The translations under genes and the position numbers were made by a program. Under the pieces are notes generated by a model. That model was not told the origin of the DNA. It ran no database searches and worked only from the letters and a program-made list of their open reading frames with translations. This document shows positions 1 to 10,293 of a stretch of DNA of 64,000 bases, in pieces (position 1 is the stretch's first letter; each line of letters begins with the position of its first letter). Origin of the DNA: Novakomyces olei (taxonomy: Eukaryota; Ascomycota; Novakomycetes; Novakomycetales; Novakomycetaceae); the NCBI GenBank assembly GCA_016906335.1, contig JADEYG010000003.1, positions 1,054,001-1,118,000 of the forward strand, given 5' to 3'.

Positions 1-730
1 GTAAAGAGAGTTGAGTTTTTGAGAGAAAAAGTCTGTGCGGCTTTGTAAGTTTAAAGGCTGAAAGAGTTGAAAAACCGTGAATGCAGGTAAGAGACAGGTA
101 TCTGCTAAAAACGCCTCTCTTGATCAGCTCTAAAGTTGTGGTGTGGGTTTCTTTGAGAAGAGCGTATGCGGTACACGGACCCGTCGAACAAAATAATATA
201 TGGGCGGAAAAGGGAGGAAAATTTACGCTTTAATTTTGCACCATAATTATTGGAGGGAACAAAGGTCAAGAAGGGTTTACAAGGGTTATATTACATTCGC
301 GATAGCTGTAATACTACTGCAATCTTACTTGTTGGTTTGTCAGGCGCGTGATGGACTAAATTTATGGATCGTGGTATTGGGACGTTGAGAATTAAAAGTA
401 ATGTTGGTGCACGTCATCTACGTTGCAAAAGCGGCCACAGCAGCCAATTAGCACGGCGGCTAATAGCTTTTATTGTACATAATTTGGAGACGTCAGAGGC
501 ACTATTGCATATTAATTAAATCATATCATACAAAGACACAAAGTCGTAGCATATAATCCTGGAAGCCGGCGCACGTTAAACGTTCAATCAGAGAGTATTT
601 AACCGCAGCCACAATTAAGTCAAAACTTTAAAAACAAATAAAAGGTAAGGATGCAGTTTCCGATATGTACAGGATGCAGGTAGAAAAAGGAACAACAGAA
701 ACGCAGACGTGTGTAACCTTAAAAGGCCAA
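1..730. other. Left-edge region without a convincing gene
   Basis: Only short open frames occur here, none with recognisable motifs. The region is downstream of the Zn2Cys6 gene that is read leftward and ends at 731, so it probably holds that gene's 3' UTR and intergenic DNA. I see nothing else that I can support. Confidence 0.4.
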
Positions 731-2489
731 TCAAGCAGAGGCCATCAGATTCTCGAACCGAAGACACAGTTCATCAGTCATCGAGGCTTTGGCATTTTGC
801 TGTCTCAAGCTTTCAGCAATTTGACCAACAATAAAAGCAGACCGAATATTCAGATTTCTTCTTTGTCGCTTGGCAAAAAACGCTTCATATATACCACACA
901 CCGTCTCCGCACCAGATCTGAGAGATGACGTGTAGTCATTCATGGAAATCACTCCGGCTGAAGCGGTAATTTGCTTGAGTAAAATCTCTATAAATACCAG
1001 GCTCACACAACCCAAGCCACACGTATCAATGCTGGCCTAAAATTATTAGTAAAACACGACTAAAGCTAGAGTAGCACAAAAGTAGATTAGAAAAAAAGTG
1101 AATTCGAAAAAAAGAAGAGTAGAAAAAATATAGATTGTAATAAAGTATGTAATAGAAGCTTTCGATCAAACTTACAGTCTCGCTGGCAGACGAACCCAGA
1201 ACCGTATAATATAGGGTCTCGAGCACCGTTTTCGATCCGCTAATCATTGCAATATTTTCATGGTAGCGTTCGCATACCTGCTGTCGTAGATACGGCGTGC
1301 AAACTTCAAAAAATCCTCGCTTAATAAGCAGGACGCAGGTGCTACATTTGCGTAAAGCACAGTGAACAGAGTACTTTGTGCCATCCATGAGCCCAAATCT
1401 CTGGAGTGTACTAAAGTAATGAATGTCTTGCCTTTCTCTTTCCATTTCGGCCAAATAAGCTGTATCTGCGTCCACTATGCGTGAGCTGATCGGTTCTTCG
1501 AAGAAAAGAGCCTGCATAAAAGCCAGAGAGCAATAAAGTCGCAGCTGCAGCTCTATTGCCACCACGAGACCGGGCGACAGTTTATTGAAACGGCGAGCTT
1601 CCAGGAGAGCTTGAACAATGTTTTTCCCCCCAATAGCATGGCGCCAGTACCCATCCCAATCGTTGCGATTTCGGCAGTAAGAACATAGGATTATGGTCAC
1701 AAGCAATACACGGAGAACATGAGCCTGATCCCACCGGAACAGCTGTATATCTTGCTGTGATCTCTGCAGGGCATTTATATAGAACAATATACCACTGTTC
1801 TCAGATATTGTCCCCATTGCCATTACTGAGCAGGAAGCAGCTTCAGAGGACATGATTGCAGGCACAAAGATATCACTTATGTTTGTTATCCAACCGTCGG
1901 CATAGACTGCGATATGGGGATCACAGGCCATTGACCACTCGGACAAGAAGAGCAATGTATTCTGCATTACTGCTGCTTTCCCAGTCAGTCGACAGTGCCA
2001 GGCGCCAGTATTTGCAGGAACAATTGAAATAGCTGTTTCGTTTGCAGCGACAGGGGCTGCCGTGGTTCCTTCATGAGCATAAACGCAGGCGATCCCATGC
2101 TTTGCACAGTTTGAGCACCTCGGTTTAGCTTCGTCGCATTTTACGCGCCGGCTGTAGTAAAAGTGTCATGTTAGAACGGCACAAGTAGGGAAAGCAGACG
2201 AAAAGTGGAAAGTAGGGGAAAAGTGTGAGACACACGAAGCGCAGACGTTCCTCAAAAAGTATAGCGAAACCGAGACAGAGCGGTATGAAACCGAGAGCGA
2301 AAGCAAACATGAAAACAAAACCAAAACCAAAACCAAAACCAAAAATAAATAAAAATAAAAATAAAACAAAAAAGCGCTGTACCTCTTGCACATGGCGCAT
2401 CCTTTGCGCGAGCGGCCTCGAGACTTGCGTAGAGGCTGGCGGCCTCTATGCTGTGAAAGAGAGTTACAAATATCAGGATCCGGTTTCAT
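731..2489 (-). CDS. Zn2Cys6 transcription factor, three exons
   Basis: Proposed exons are 2489-2383, 2151-1176 and 1036-731 (462 aa). Joining exons 1 and 2 completes a binuclear zinc cluster: Cys31-x2-Cys34-x6-Cys41-x6-Cys48-x2-Cys51-x6-Cys58, preceded by a basic stretch rich in Arg and Lys. The intron (231 nt) falls right after the second cysteine and holds a purine-poor CCAAAA-type repeat on the + strand. The second intron begins GTAAGT and ends TTTTAG with a TACTAAT element. The rest is helical and looks like the fungal-specific regulatory domain of Lys14/Arg81-type factors, which normally binds DNA in the nucleus and controls metabolic genes. The target is unknown. It is divergent from MED12. 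The main doubt is the 3' part, where exon 3 has no strong homology that I recognise. Confidence 0.75.
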
Positions 2490-3211
2490 GATTGGCGAGT
2501 TGATTGGGCATAGCAGCCAATTGATCAGAACCTTGTATTCTCGAGAGGCTTCTCTCCTGGTACAACTTGGTCAACTGATGAGATCTAAGATACGCCTTCC
2601 TATTAGGGACGCTACCCTTTTTTTCGTCCTTTAGGGACTTTTTGACCACCTTTGCAGCAATGTTTTTGATAGATTAGTAATGTGGTAATTTACTGCTTGA
2701 CGATTGTGGCAGGTGTATTGTTTGACGCACACCTGGGTACGAATAGCAATTCATAAGCCTTTCTGCGAAAAACCTTATAACAATCGTACTTGACACGCTA
2801 AGAAATAATACTGCTCGCGTGGTGATCTCTCCGCGCCGGCTCCGACATCCCCGACTGTGTATGGTGGGGACGTATCTGTTATTGGGCATAAATTAAAGTT
2901 ACATGACAGTTTATGTTTATGTTATACTTTTTCCTAAAGCAATGTACTGCTCTGTCAGATTAAACTATGAGTCCAATATTACTCTGCACGTGTCTCACTT
3001 TATTTCAGCACAGCAGTAGTACCGATGCGTAGAGAATGCCTCGTTGAGTCTACAAGCAGTGCGCTGATAGGAGTATGCTGATAGGAGCGCTTGCTGTACT
3101 GCAATAATCGATGGTGCAGCCAAACTTTATTATAGCACGTTCCACGGTATTAAATTTAGCAATGTTAGGTTTGAAGTACGTACGTAGGTAGGTACATACC
3201 AAAAGTGTCGA

Positions 3212-3237
3212 AACACACACACACACACACACACACC
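3212..3237. repeat. AC dinucleotide microsatellite
   Basis: An uninterrupted run of about 13 AC units lies in the spacer upstream of MED12. Confidence 0.9.
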
Positions 3238-3490
3238 TTAGTTATAGTCGTATTTATATTATTCGGCTGGTAAAAGTGGAGACTTGCCAATCAGCCTTGT
3301 TGAACGGAGAGGGTTACCTTTTACCATTGCAGAGGATACAATCGGTCTGCTTTGATCGGATATCGAATATCAAGCTTGAGCCTTTAAGTGTACCATACTG
3401 AACATGATCTCACGGTTAGCCTGCGCAATGCTCGCCCGCGCACACGACCGCGCTTAAAAGTACGTGCACGGTCGAGGACTTGGCAATTTG

Positions 3491-3540
3491 GAGTCACTTT
3501 TGGGTCACTTTGGGTCACTTTGGGTCACTATTAGGGTCAC
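3491..3540 (+). repeat. GGGTCACTTT tandem array in the MED12 leader
   Basis: Five near-identical 10-base units (GGGTCACTTT and variants) run up to 3 nt before the proposed MED12 ATG at 3544. Because of this position they are either part of the 5' UTR or a core-promoter element. GTCAC half-sites could bind a factor, but that is inference. Confidence 0.8.
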
Positions 3541-3543
3541 ACC

Positions 3544-6500
3544 ATGAACAGTGTGAGCACACTGCCGAATGGAACGGATCCTACAAAAACGGAGACGCCT
3601 TACTCGTCCCTCCTCGGCGGGCCAACCGTGTTTGAAGCTGTCTACTATGCGCCCGAACAGAGCCCTCCGCTCACTGTCAAACAGATCCGCGACGGGCTTA
3701 CAACCCGCCCTGATGTTGCCGTAAGTCTAGTTGCTGCATACGCAGCTAGAAGTTTGCACCTTTTGGCTTTTCTATGCTTTGCCTCATGGCTTTTTTTTTT
3801 ATTTTTTATTTATTTTTAATTTATTTTTAATTATTTTTAATTATTTTTTTTTTTTAATTTTGCTTTTCCGTTTCGCATCACTCTTAACATATTCTTTTTC
3901 CGTCTCCACCGTTTGGTCTCCACCGGTTGGCCTCTACCGTTTGCCTTCTCTTCCAAGCTTCACTATCGCCAGTTCTAACGTTGGTCAGCAAGATGTGGCA
4001 TTAAGGCGGGTACGCTTTTCAGAAAAGCTTGGGTCGTACACGCGTCTTGGCGCGCTAGCCCGCACGGCTTTACGCTACAGGCCACAGCTAAAGTATTTTA
4101 TAAGCAAACCGCCTCCACGGGTATCACAAACAGAGGCTAAAAAAGCACAATGGCTCGCTGACTTGGCCAACCCTCGTTTACCGCTGGAGAGTCTGTCAAA
4201 ATTGATCCCTCATGGAATCCGCGGCAAGGGTCTGGTGCAGGTCTGTACAGCCCGAGAAATTCCTGTGCAGAGAGCCAAATGGATAATCCAGTGTGTCAGC
4301 ATCAACGAGGTCCGTGGCTTGCAAAGGCTGAGGGGCGATATGGTCGTGGGCTACAGCCAATGGTTCGAGGAGTGGACGGCTACCGTCTGTGAGTGCTATG
4401 ACGACTATGCTCGCACCGAACCTTCCAAGGCGCTGTACGTTTTGCGCTTGCTCGTTGTCCTTCTAACCGAGGGACTGATCAACGCTGCGCTAGTAGCTCA
4501 GTGGGCACTCTTACACTGCCGGCAAGAAAGCGATCCGTCTTTTCCAGCTGCTGTTCAGCTGAAGCAGACACTTCAAGAGATGGGGTTTGCTTTTAGCTCT
4601 GCTCCGGGTATAAGCACGGGTCCCAGCACTGCACAGCCACTCCCATTTCTCTTGTTTGCACCACCCAAATCAGCCAGTTCTAAAGGCGAGGCTGGCGATG
4701 ACAGAGACAAGGCAGAACTGCTTTCGCTACTCACCGTGTATGAACAAACGCGGAACTTTAAGCTCCTTTCGCCTGCTTTTCTCAGCGTCGGATCAACTGC
4801 GACCCAGATCCATGTGCTCTTTGAATGGTGCGTTACTTGTGCGGGTTGTGCTCTGCTCCCACATCGTTGGGCCTGTGCTGTCGGGCTTTTGAGGATGGTG
4901 GATTTTCCGATTGTGAGGAAGCTTGTAATGTTTCTTTGCACACACGACTATAGTGTAAGGGCAATGGCGCTTTTCCTGAGAGAACTGCTTTATACGCGGC
5001 TGGCTACAATGAACAAAATTGGGTCGGAACTAAGTGCATTGGGTATTTCTTTTACTGCTGCTTCCAAGGACGAGTCGTTATTGCGCTGCAAACGAGTGCT
5101 ACAGCAAACAATATGCGCCTGGCCACAGTTTTATACCTATGGAGGAATAAAGGCACCTCCCGATCCATCAACAGCAGAGCTCTTCTACCTTGTTTGCGGT
5201 TGCAAGCAGCAGATAGACTCACAGGAAAAGGAAAAAAGTATCCAAAATTCCCGGTTGCAGAACGATCTCGTCTCGAAACTGTTGCTCGTAGAGTATAGAG
5301 CTCCTGTGCTGGAAAAGCTCAAGCAGGTACTGCACAAGGCCTTCCCTCAGGACTCTGTGGCTGATGCTGTACGGTTCCAGCTTTATCTGGCCAGACAAAA
5401 CTTGCGGAGGACGGCAGTGGCAGTTGCAGAGTACTCTCAATTTCTAACAGCAGAGGCAACAAAATTGCATCAAATGCACAATAAATTGCAGTGGCAAATT
5501 ACCGCAAATGATCTGGCACTCGCTCATTGTGCTTGTTCACTATACCACCCACATCACTCGGATTCCAGACAACACTTGTCGCCTGAATTTTCCCGTTCCG
5601 ACGCAACCAGCGTTCACAGCGCTGCTGCCATGCAGTGCTTTGTACGAGCGGCAAGGGAGCGAGCTGCAATTTTAAAGGAGAAAGGGGACAACCAGGAATC
5701 TGCTGCCGGCCGAAATGATGACGAAACTAAGCGGAATGAACAAGATACAAAGGCACAAAAGCAAAACTGCCAGACTCTGCATTTGGCCACACAGCTTGAT
5801 CTCTTATGGGCCTTGTTACCTGGTGTAGCTGATGGAAACATGGCAGAAGCCTTTCGCGAATGGTCGGCGCCCCTTCGTCGAGCCCAAACTTGGAATCAAA
5901 TGCAGGAAGCGGCTACGTCAACCCTAACCCTAACCCTAAAAAACAAAAGTTTAGGTTCGTACGCGCCGTGGTTCATGCAGCTGATTAACTTGCTACCGGA
6001 CTGGAAGTGTTTACTTCCGCAGACTGCCGCGAGCTACAGACCGCTGCTACATCACGCAGCAGAGGCAGTCGCGTGGCTGAGAAGACGGGTGGCAGAACTG
6101 GCAATTGCTGCAGAACTGGCAGAAGCCTCTGATTATCTGCTGGCCTCGATATTGCAAGAGCCAAGACAGTTTGAAGTTTTGAATGTACCGCAACTACTAC
6201 CGCAAATTACTACGCTTTTGAAAAATGTACTAGATTCCGGTCCAATTCCTCGTTGGCCTCTAAGCTCAGCTTTACGTGATGTTGCAGGGGTCTATGTATG
6301 TCTGACGGGACGGGAAGCTGATTGCCCCAGCGAAAGCGGGACAATATTGCAAGGTAGTTACCTGTCAGACTTTGCTGTGTTTCACTTGGCAGGATCTGGG
6401 AAAGCTTCGGGCAGTAATAATCGCGATATCAATCTGCAGCAAGACTCCAAACTTTCTCGGGACAACGGCAAACCGTTTGCACAGAATCAGGATAGCACGG

Positions 6501-6745
6501 CTGCAGATTCAAATAGTCAGCAGGTGGATGACGTTGTTATCGCCGATCAGGATACGGAGCAGCATAGCCGGTTTTTTGGGTTATATTATCAAAATAAAGG
6601 CGAGCGCACTCGCTTTTATAGGCCGTGGCAGACTATTCAAAACACGTCTGGTCAGGGCAAAGACGCGGACAAAGTGCCGAGCGCGATGCTTGAGTTTGAT
6701 GTGATGGCAAGCGACGCTTACAATCTGACAATCCGCAACTTGTGA
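3544..6745 (+). CDS. MED12: Mediator complex subunit 12 (Srb8)
   Basis: Two exons: 3544-3720 and 3989-6745 (977 aa). The donor is GTAAGT. The acceptor GTCAG follows a TTCTAAC branch site 9 nt upstream, and the phase is preserved. Med12 is part of the CDK8 kinase module of Mediator and regulates RNA polymerase II transcription in the nucleus. The family hallmark is present around residues 110-180 of the joined protein: a Trp-Leu-Ala-Asp-Leu-Ala-Asn segment, then IPHGIRGK, then a segment matching the Med12 domain about Ile-Pro-Val-Gln-Arg-Ala-Lys-Trp. The protein is shorter than Saccharomyces Srb8 (about 1,400 aa), mostly because the C-terminal part is reduced. Coding positions 5920-5940 contain three CCCTAA units. 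The intron is T-rich (268 nt) and stays open in one frame, which could mislead gene callers into a false N-terminus. Confidence 0.88.
5920..5940 (+). repeat. Three telomere-like CCCTAA units inside the MED12 coding region
   Basis: AACCCTAACCCTAACCCTAA is embedded in frame and encodes a Leu-Thr repeat near the middle of the protein. It matches the common TTAGGG telomere unit of many filamentous fungi. Whether this species uses that telomere repeat is not visible in the window. Confidence 0.85.
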
Positions 6746-7004
6746 ATATCGCTGGCGGGTTTAGATATGATGATAATTTTTATGACGGAGGACTAATTAG
6801 ATTTATTTTGGATGTACAATATAAAGTTTATTTTGGAGAAACGTTTATCCAAATTGTTGAAGCATCTAGAAAATTAGATGTAAAAATATACAATGTAAGT
6901 CCATCCTTTTGCGTATACAGGATAAACGTATTTTCAAATTCATCTTATCTCGAAAACACCTTTCTGCTCAGGAGACAACTTGCATAAATCTACAACATTT
7001 CCGT

Positions 7005-9103
7005 CTAATCGAGCCATAGATCCATAAAAGCATCAACATCGTACTCGCCCAGCTTCTCTACAGACTCTGTTGCACGTAAAATGTCTTCGATTCTTTCAGG
7101 ACTAAAACGCGTTTCCGTTTGACGACGAAACTTTTCAATGAGCAGAGGAATTCCTTCAGCCCGGCGGTTTCGATGGCCGACTGGATACTCTACAAACTCC
7201 TCCGGCAATTGAGTGCCATCTTTCAAGGTGATAGCAAGTCCATTGCCAATTGCTCGCCGAGAAGGATCGTGATAAGCTGCAGTGATGTCATCGTCTTGAA
7301 CACAGATTATTCTAGATCTCAAAGCGTCAATTCGTGCATCAGCGGCGATATCGTCCAAATAATCCAAAGCAGTCAAACGGCCAAAGAGAAGGGGTACTGC
7401 CACCATGTACTGGATACAGTGATCACGATCAGCATAATTCGAGAGCGGGCCCTGCTTGTCGATGATGTCGACACAGGCTTGCTGTGTACGGATTTTTACA
7501 CTGGCAATATCTTCCGAGGCGGATAGTCCGACAGCTGCTAATTTATGATGCAGCGAAAGAGCTGCTTCCACCGCAGTTTGCTGCAACGTTAGGATCGATT
7601 CGTAAGCCACATATATTTAAAAACGAAACAATGATGGATCCATTCGTGGAAATCAAAACAACAAAAATTAATACATTAAAACTAATAATGAAATAAAAAA
7701 TAAAAAATGAAAACCAGAAAACCAGAAAACATTCCGACGCAGCAATCATATGTTTTGTGATATCTGGTAAGGTAACATTGGGCAAGCGGATAATAGGCCT
7801 GACGCTATTCAAATTCACAAGCCGAGACGAAAAGGAAGAGCCAGTAAATGTATAAATAGAGATTCAAATACATGTAAAACGCGAGGCAAGAATAAAGCAA
7901 CTTACCGCATGAAACTCTGCAGGAAACGAGATCTTGAAGAGCACATTTTCCATGACATAAGAGCCAAAATCGCGTTGAAATGTAAAAGGTTTACCCTTGA
8001 ACGCTACATCATAAAACCCCCCTAAATGGTTAAAAGAATGGATAATTTCGTAAAGCAAGCTTACATCGAGGAGCGGTTAAAACATACGGGACAGGACCGA
8101 CTCCGTTCTTCACCATAAGAGCTAGATTCACGGCTTTAGCGATACTATCACCTGCCGCCCAGCTTTTCCTGCTCATTGTGTTTGGCGCGTGACGATAAGT
8201 TCGCAGGGAAGCTCCATCAACAAACGCGTGAGAAACAGCAGCAATAATCTGCTCTCGTGAGCAGTCCAAAAGGTCGGCAACAACAGCAGCAGTGGCCACT
8301 TTGCACAGCAAAACGTGGTCCAGCCCAACTTTATTGAACGAATTTTCTAGTGCTAAAACCCCCTGGATTTCGTGTGCCTTGATCAAGCTTTCCATAACGG
8401 TGCGCATCTGAAATGGTGGCCGACCCGAGGCACGATTGCTGCGGGACAGCCAATCGGCCACTGCCAAAATGCCACCGAGATTGTCTGAAGGATGGCCCCA
8501 TTCGGCAGCTAGTTGTAAGCTTGCAGATTTAAAAAGCGTATAATAGTAATGAATAGATGAACAGTAACAATAAGTGAATAGACATCTGAACAGTGACAAT
8601 AAATGAATAGGTAAACAGTGACAATGGCTGTATACAACGGCGCCAACGAAACACAAAAAAATTCAATTATAAAGAAAAGCTTAGATTAAAGCAGGCTGAA
8701 ATCAAAACTCAAAGATCGATCAGAACAATTGCCACCACTTACCCAGCCAGGTATCATTGAAATCCTCCCAGCGGATCATTGTGGAGATATTGAAAGCAGC
8801 ACGCACTGGATCTAGCTCGTAACTAGTGCCAGGCACACGTGCCCCGTTTGGCACAATTGTCCCTGGAACAATCGGTCCAAGGAGCGAAGTGCACGGCTTG
8901 TGCCTCAGGGCCGCCATAGCACACCCGAGCGAGTCGAGAATATCAAGACGGCTCGTCTCGAGCGCTAAAGCCGAACTGACTCGGTAGTCGTGCGCATAGT
9001 CTGCGATACGCTGCAGCACTGTATCACAAGAGCCAGACAATTGCGTCATTTTCCTTCGAGACGACGGGAAAATAAAAGTTTGCAGTCGACGACGCGTAAG
9101 CAT
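7005..9103 (-). CDS. PDH1: 2-methylcitrate dehydratase, mitochondrial (PrpD/MmgE family)
   Basis: Four exons: 9103-8743, 8508-8065, 8021-7906 and 7580-7005 (498 aa; yeast Pdh1 is 516 aa). All joins keep phase and restore family blocks. These are Trp-Leu-Ala-Ala-Glu-Trp-Gly-His-Pro at join 1, Pro-Arg-Trp-Gly-Phe-Tyr-Asp-Val at join 2, and Glu-Phe-His-Ala-Gln-Thr-Ala-Val-Glu at join 3. The enzyme dehydrates 2-methylcitrate to 2-methyl-cis-aconitate in the methylcitrate cycle, which detoxifies propionyl-CoA. The N-terminus has many Arg and Ser and few acidic residues, which fits mitochondrial import. The conserved Asp-Arg-Asp-His-Cys-Ile-Gln-Tyr-Met block is present in exon 4. The ATG at 9103 is chosen because it begins the basic leader. 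It is convergent with MED12 across a 259-nt gap. Confidence 0.9.
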
Positions 9104-10293
9104 AGGCGGATTATTACACAAGTGCCGTCCGGAATCTGGGGTAGTTAATACGGGGTAGACGGGAATAATATATTACCACGCCATTATCCCAACACTATAG
9201 TGTGTCGTTCCTTTATACTTTAAACCGTGCCTTTGTAAATAAAGTAGGTTAGAAAAGGTATCGTAAATAGTACAGAAAAAGAATAGAAAAGGGGTTGTAA
9301 AGTAGTGTTGAAAAAGTAGAATAGAAAAATAAGTATACAAAAAGTATCGTTAGCCGTTGTATCGTACAGGAACATACTTTACATAATAAAACTCTAAGTA
9401 ATGGTTACTCATAACGGTGGACCCTTGCGTTGTGCCTTTTTCACGATGTTACTTGTGCTATTCGTAGTTTATCTGCAATACGCAAATCTTATTCACGTGC
9501 AATCCGCATCCACGTGGTTGGGAAAGCCGATTGCGCAAAAGCACGAGCAGAATGAGTATTGCTACTCTGCCATTGAATCCTCAAATGATGGAGACGATAA
9601 TACGAATGTGATCGTCACAAACAAAAAGACCGAGTGTACAAAAACCTTTACAATTGTACGAAGCACTCTGACAGAAGGCTCGTTTTATGTGAACGTCGTG
9701 CGTCGTTGTTGCACACACTCGAATCTCTTCCATAAATCATTATAAATAATATTAATACGACTGCACTACCTTTATCTGCACTGCATCGTATATTTTGCGC
9801 AGTGTATGTATGGATAATTGAATCATATGTTTACGAAATCATATACATATCAGTAAATCTCAATCAATAATAAATAAATATAAACAAGGACGGCAGACTT
9901 GAGGCGGTTTTACGATCGGCGATATTGCGAGCGGAGTGTAAAGGCTTGCATTATTATTTAGTCGGCCGCTGCAATTGAAGCAATTCCGCAAGGCCCGGCC
10001 GGCTTCCTGATTCTATAATGGCTCGGAACAAAGGTTTCTACTAGACGATCGCCCTTTTGAGCATAAAGAGCCGTTTGATTCAGAGACAGTTCCTTCTCGA
10101 AGTCTCCCGCAGACTTTTAGCCAGATCTTTTGATTTTACACTTTGCCCGAGTCCAATTTCGCCAGGCAAATCACGCCCGTGCTGGACTATCTGATCTCTA
10201 TCTCCATCTTTATCCCTTATCTACTGCTCTTTTGTTCCTTTTCAAAAGGCCACTCTCAGATCTACAGGCAGTACACATCCGTCCCCTTGCCTT
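9104..10293. other. Divergent spacer between PDH1 and the LRR gene
   Basis: The region is AT-rich with GTA/AAAG-type degenerate repeats at about 9240-9340. One small open frame at 9401-9745 is listed separately as a possible secreted protein. The part from 9750 to 10293 is probably the promoter and leader of the LRR gene. Confidence 0.5.
9401..9745 (+). CDS. Possible small secreted or signal-anchored protein
   Basis: A 114-residue open frame begins with ATG and has a hydrophobic stretch at about residues 12-32 that looks like a signal peptide or signal anchor. The remainder is polar, with about five cysteines including a Cys-Cys pair near the C-terminus and an acidic Asp-Asn patch in the middle. 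I recognise no family. Support for being a real gene is the coherent signal-plus-Cys layout in a spacer between two divergent genes. Against it are the small size and the absence of any homology that I can recall. Codon bias is not clearly different from that of random AT-rich DNA. Confidence 0.35.
   Translation: MVTHNGGPLRCAFFTMLLVLFVVYLQYANLIHVQSASTWLGKPIAQKHEQNEYCYSAIESSNDGDDNTNVIVTNKKTECTKTFTIVRSTLTEGSFYVNVVRRCCTHSNLFHKSL

Larger units (their letters stand above)
2490..3543. other. Divergent promoter region between the Zn2Cys6 gene and MED12
   Basis: About 1 kb separates the two divergent genes. It holds an AC dinucleotide run at about 3212-3237 and a GGGTCACTTT tandem array immediately before the MED12 start codon (listed separately). 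No open frame in it is convincing. Confidence 0.6.

Noticed and set aside
2125-2491. Open frames on both strands over the CCAAAA-type repeat, rich in Lys/Pro or Phe/Leu
   Set aside because: They lie in the intron of the Zn2Cys6 gene and are simple-repeat translations.
3731-3988. Extra N-terminus for MED12 starting at 3731
   Set aside because: This stretch is the T-rich intron. The family alignment begins at the exon from 3544, and the intron has a good donor, branch site and in-phase acceptor.
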